The notes under the pieces were generated by a model. That model saw only the letters and a program-made list of their open reading frames with translations, was not told the origin of the DNA and did not search any database. A DNA stretch of 34,716 nt, from assembly GCF_017745215.1 (NCBI RefSeq), contig NZ_JAGHZV010000026.1, positions 1 through 34,716 of the forward strand, read 5' to 3'. Within the stretch, counting starts at the first letter, position 1; every line of letters begins with the position of its first letter. Both the position numbers and the translations under genes were made by a program. Source of the stretch: Sphingomonas sp. (GTDB lineage Bacteria; Pseudomonadota; Alphaproteobacteria; Sphingomonadales; Sphingomonadaceae). This document shows, piece after piece, positions 32,925 to 34,716 of this stretch.

Positions 32925-33914
32925 TCAATAGCTACCAAGGACACATCCAAATATAATGGTGTTTGAAGTGCCAGCAGAGCTGCCGGCTTTCGGCGATTTA
33001 ATTGGCCACTTCTTCAAGCCTAACTTCACGCCGGGGCCGGCGCTCGCCCCCACCAATTTTCCATCACTATTAAAGTTTATATTTCCGGACCACTCTCCAA
33101 TGGACACGCTTATATTCGCATTGAAGCCGAACAGAGATCCAATATTCTTATAATACCCTGCCTTGATACTAACTCCCGCCTCTAGGCCCGAACCCCAACC
33201 ACCCGAAGCGAAAAATCCCTGAGTCCCCGTCGAAAGATTTAAAAAGACACCCACTGCACCACTGCCTCCATAACCCGCTACGACAGAACCGTCGACAAAG
33301 AGAACGAGAATGCCGCCCTGCTCACCTAGCGCTTTTTGACAATCCGGAACATTTCCCGTGCCATTTGGTGGTTTCAACCCCGCTTGCGTAACCGATGGTT
33401 TGGGTTTGGTCGCTTCGACTACAATATCGTAATTGAATATATCTGAATCTGAATCTGAATCTGAATCTACAACGGACTGCATTGAAATATTAGGACGGAA
33501 GCTATTGAAGAAATTAACGATATTACTATGGCCTGTCACGCTACCGCAGCCTCCGCAGACCACGATATCGTCACCTGACAAGCCGCTCGAATCGAGTTTC
33601 CCGATTGGGTCGTTCCGAGCATATGCTTGCACGTTCATCCCGTCGCCGTAGCCGATGGGGTCGGTCTGCATGAAGCGTCCCAGTGCTGGCGAGTACATGC
33701 GCGCCTTGTAGTAGGACATGCCGATCTCGGGCAGCCAAGTCTGCCCGGTATATTGGAATCGCCCGGCGTTGCCACTCGCCGGGATACCATATTCATCATA
33801 GCTGTTGATCGCCGTCTTGGCGCCGGAGTTATCCGCCCGTGCTACGATCGAGCCACGCGTCCGCGAGCAGATAGGTGCGGTTGCCGCTGCTGTCATACTC
33901 CACCAGCGTCTCAT
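32925..33914 (-). CDS. Rhs/YD-repeat protein, C-terminal part (shifted frame)
   Basis: In this frame the Rhs sequence picks up at about 33860 as RGSIVARADNSGAKTAINSY, continuing to GRFQYTGQTWLPEIGMSYYK and the hallmark YSPALGRFMQTDPIGYGDGM that ends the Rhs core; the first ~18 codons of the open frame are out of register with the family. After NDPIGKLDSSGLSGDD a variable tail of about 200 residues begins, with a Ser-Asp repeat (VVDSDSDSDSDIFN), cysteines, and a glycine-rich beta part (FFASGGWGSGLEAGVSIKAG, GASAGPGVKLGLKK). Such tails are often polymorphic toxins, but no known toxin motif is visible. The DNA of the tail is AT-richer than the core. Confidence 0.75.
   Translation of the reverse strand: MRRWWSMTAAATAPICSRTRGSIVARADNSGAKTAINSYDEYGIPASGNAGRFQYTGQTWLPEIGMSYYKARMYSPALGRFMQTDPIGYGDGMNVQAYARNDPIGKLDSSGLSGDDIVVCGGCGSVTGHSNIVNFFNSFRPNISMQSVVDSDSDSDSDIFNYDIVVEATKPKPSVTQAGLKPPNGTGNVPDCQKALGEQGGILVLFVDGSVVAGYGGSGAVGVFLNLSTGTQGFFASGGWGSGLEAGVSIKAGYYKNIGSLFGFNANISVSIGEWSGNINFNSDGKLVGASAGPGVKLGLKKWPIKSPKAGSSAGTSNTIIFGCVLGSY
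33445..33468. repeat. Hexamer microsatellite, 4 x GAATCT
   Basis: Four exact copies in tandem inside the Rhs C-terminal tail; on the coding strand they read as alternating Asp-Ser. Because the unit is 6 bp, slippage would change linker length without breaking the frame. Confidence 0.85.
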
Positions 33915-34716
33915 CGACGCCTGAGCCGTGGACGTAGCGCTTCTGGAGCTCGTTCGAGCTGTTGTACTCGGCGATCAGATCGGCGCCGTCGTACTGGAAG
34001 CGTGTCGTGGTCCCCGCCGCCGTCTGGTACAGCCGCAGCGCCGGATCGTAGCTGAGCGTGGTGCTCACGCTCGCCACCGTCGCGCTCGTCAGGAGGTTCT
34101 CCGAGGAGTAGCCGAAGCTGTCCGAGCCCGAAGAGGTCAGGTTGCCCCGCGCGTCATAGTCGAGGCTCGTCCCGCCCGCCGCGGTCAACTGGTTGAGCCC
34201 GTTGGACGTATAGCCACGATTGACGTTGAAGTGCCCGCCCCAGGCGTAAAGGTCGTTGGTCCGCGTCTGTCCGGCAATCTGGCTGGCGGGCGAGTAGATG
34301 AAGCTCGTCGTCACGTCGTTGGTGGTCGTGGCGCCGTCGAGGTTCAGCCCGATCGAGGCCAGCCGCGAAACATTGTCGAAGCCATAGCTCGTCACATTGC
34401 CGTTGCCCCGCGTCAAGCTCGTCCGGCGGCCAAGGTCGTCATAGGCATAGGTCGCGAGCGTCGTGCTGCCGCTTTCCTTGATCGTCGTGACCTCGCCGGT
34501 CACCTGATAGTCGTAGGTCACGTAGAAGCTGTCCGGCCAGGTCAGCCGCGTGCGTCGCCCGGCCGCGTCATACTGATAGCTCATCGTGCCCTGCGGGCCG
34601 CCCTGGCTCGTGTTGCGGCCCAGCGCGTCATAGCCGAACGTCAGCGCATTGCCCGTCTGGCTCGCTCCGGTAAGGTTGCCCACGAGATCGTAGGTATAGC
34701 TGACGTCGGGCTCGGA
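33829..34716 (-). CDS. Rhs/YD-repeat protein, N-terminal part (cut by window edge, ends by frameshift)
   Basis: Frame open to the right edge (34716) with many YD repeats, e.g. LTFGYDALGRNTSQGG, YDAAGRRTRLTWPD, YAYDDLGRRTSLTRGNGN, LDYDARGNLTSSG and FQYDGADLIAEYN. These form the spiral cocoon of Rhs proteins that encloses a C-terminal toxin. The frame ends at 33829 after LLADAWLDRSTGG, where relatives continue LLADARGSIV; the homology resumes in the other frame at about 33860. The nature of the junction suggests loss of two bases (GC) from a GCGCGT run. Real frameshift, assembly error or programmed slip cannot be told apart from sequence. Confidence 0.85.
   Translation of the reverse strand, partial: SEPDVSYTYDLVGNLTGASQTGNALTFGYDALGRNTSQGGPQGTMSYQYDAAGRRTRLTWPDSFYVTYDYQVTGEVTTIKESGSTTLATYAYDDLGRRTSLTRGNGNVTSYGFDNVSRLASIGLNLDGATTTNDVTTSFIYSPASQIAGQTRTNDLYAWGGHFNVNRGYTSNGLNQLTAAGGTSLDYDARGNLTSSGSDSFGYSSENLLTSATVASVSTTLSYDPALRLYQTAAGTTTRFQYDGADLIAEYNSSNELQKRYVHGSGVDETLVEYDSSGNRTYLLADAWLDRSTGG

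Noticed and set aside
33571..33620. Possible right attachment site (CTCGAATCGAG)
   Set aside because: Resembles the tRNA T loop only over a few bases, is inside the Rhs gene, and has no match to the flanking tRNA sequence.

Overview
The window is high-GC alphaproteobacterial DNA, most like a Sphingomonas-type bacterium. The evidence is the long TonB-dependent receptor of the Caulobacter/Sphingomonas kind, the adrenodoxin-type ferredoxin, many GTG/TTG starts, and about 80-bp palindromic intergenic repeats with GGCGAAAGCC cores. This assignment is an inference from gene content, not a database match.

Layout. 1-1484 is the 5' part of an F1 ATP synthase operon on the minus strand (atpH, then atpA, which runs off the left edge). 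1635-2086 is a ParE/RelE-type toxin-antitoxin pair. 2100-9559 is mixed chromosomal housekeeping: a small glycine-rich protein, dienelactone hydrolase, TetA-like MFS pump, two secreted proteins of unknown function, an alpha/beta hydrolase, an RhlE-type DEAD-box helicase and another protein of unknown function. 9665-16787 carries a DUF1080 protein, a small membrane protein coupled to a methyl-accepting protein, an MFS transporter/GH43 xylosidase operon and a TetR regulator. 16913-19127 holds a membrane protein, the adaptive alkylation-response protein Ada and a DUF1203 protein. 19251-24811 holds the TonB receptor with its control region, a FixJ-like response regulator and a ROK fructokinase. 24809-27366 holds an AlkA-like glycosylase, a ferredoxin, a lipoprotein and the rRNA methyltransferase RlmB.

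From the tRNA-Tyr gene at 27492 onward the window looks like integrated accessory DNA. It has a tyrosine integrase directly behind the tRNA, an overlapping gene for a protein with family-A-polymerase-like motifs, a repeat-rich non-coding stretch, a serine recombinase interrupted by one in-frame amber codon, an orphan VirB2/TrbC-like pilin, and then an Rhs/YD-repeat gene with a frameshift. The AT-rich tail of the Rhs gene is followed by a small AT-rich gene that could be its immunity partner. No right attachment site was found by eye.

How genes fit together. Three carbohydrate-related loci (DUF1080 protein, MFS-GH43 operon, TonB receptor) each have a close variant of the palindrome GTTAGCGCTAAC upstream. 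This suggests one LacI-type sugar regulon whose regulator lies outside the window. The strongest candidate for an undescribed system is the integrase plus polymerase-like gene pair at 27659-30677 together with the structured non-coding DNA behind it.
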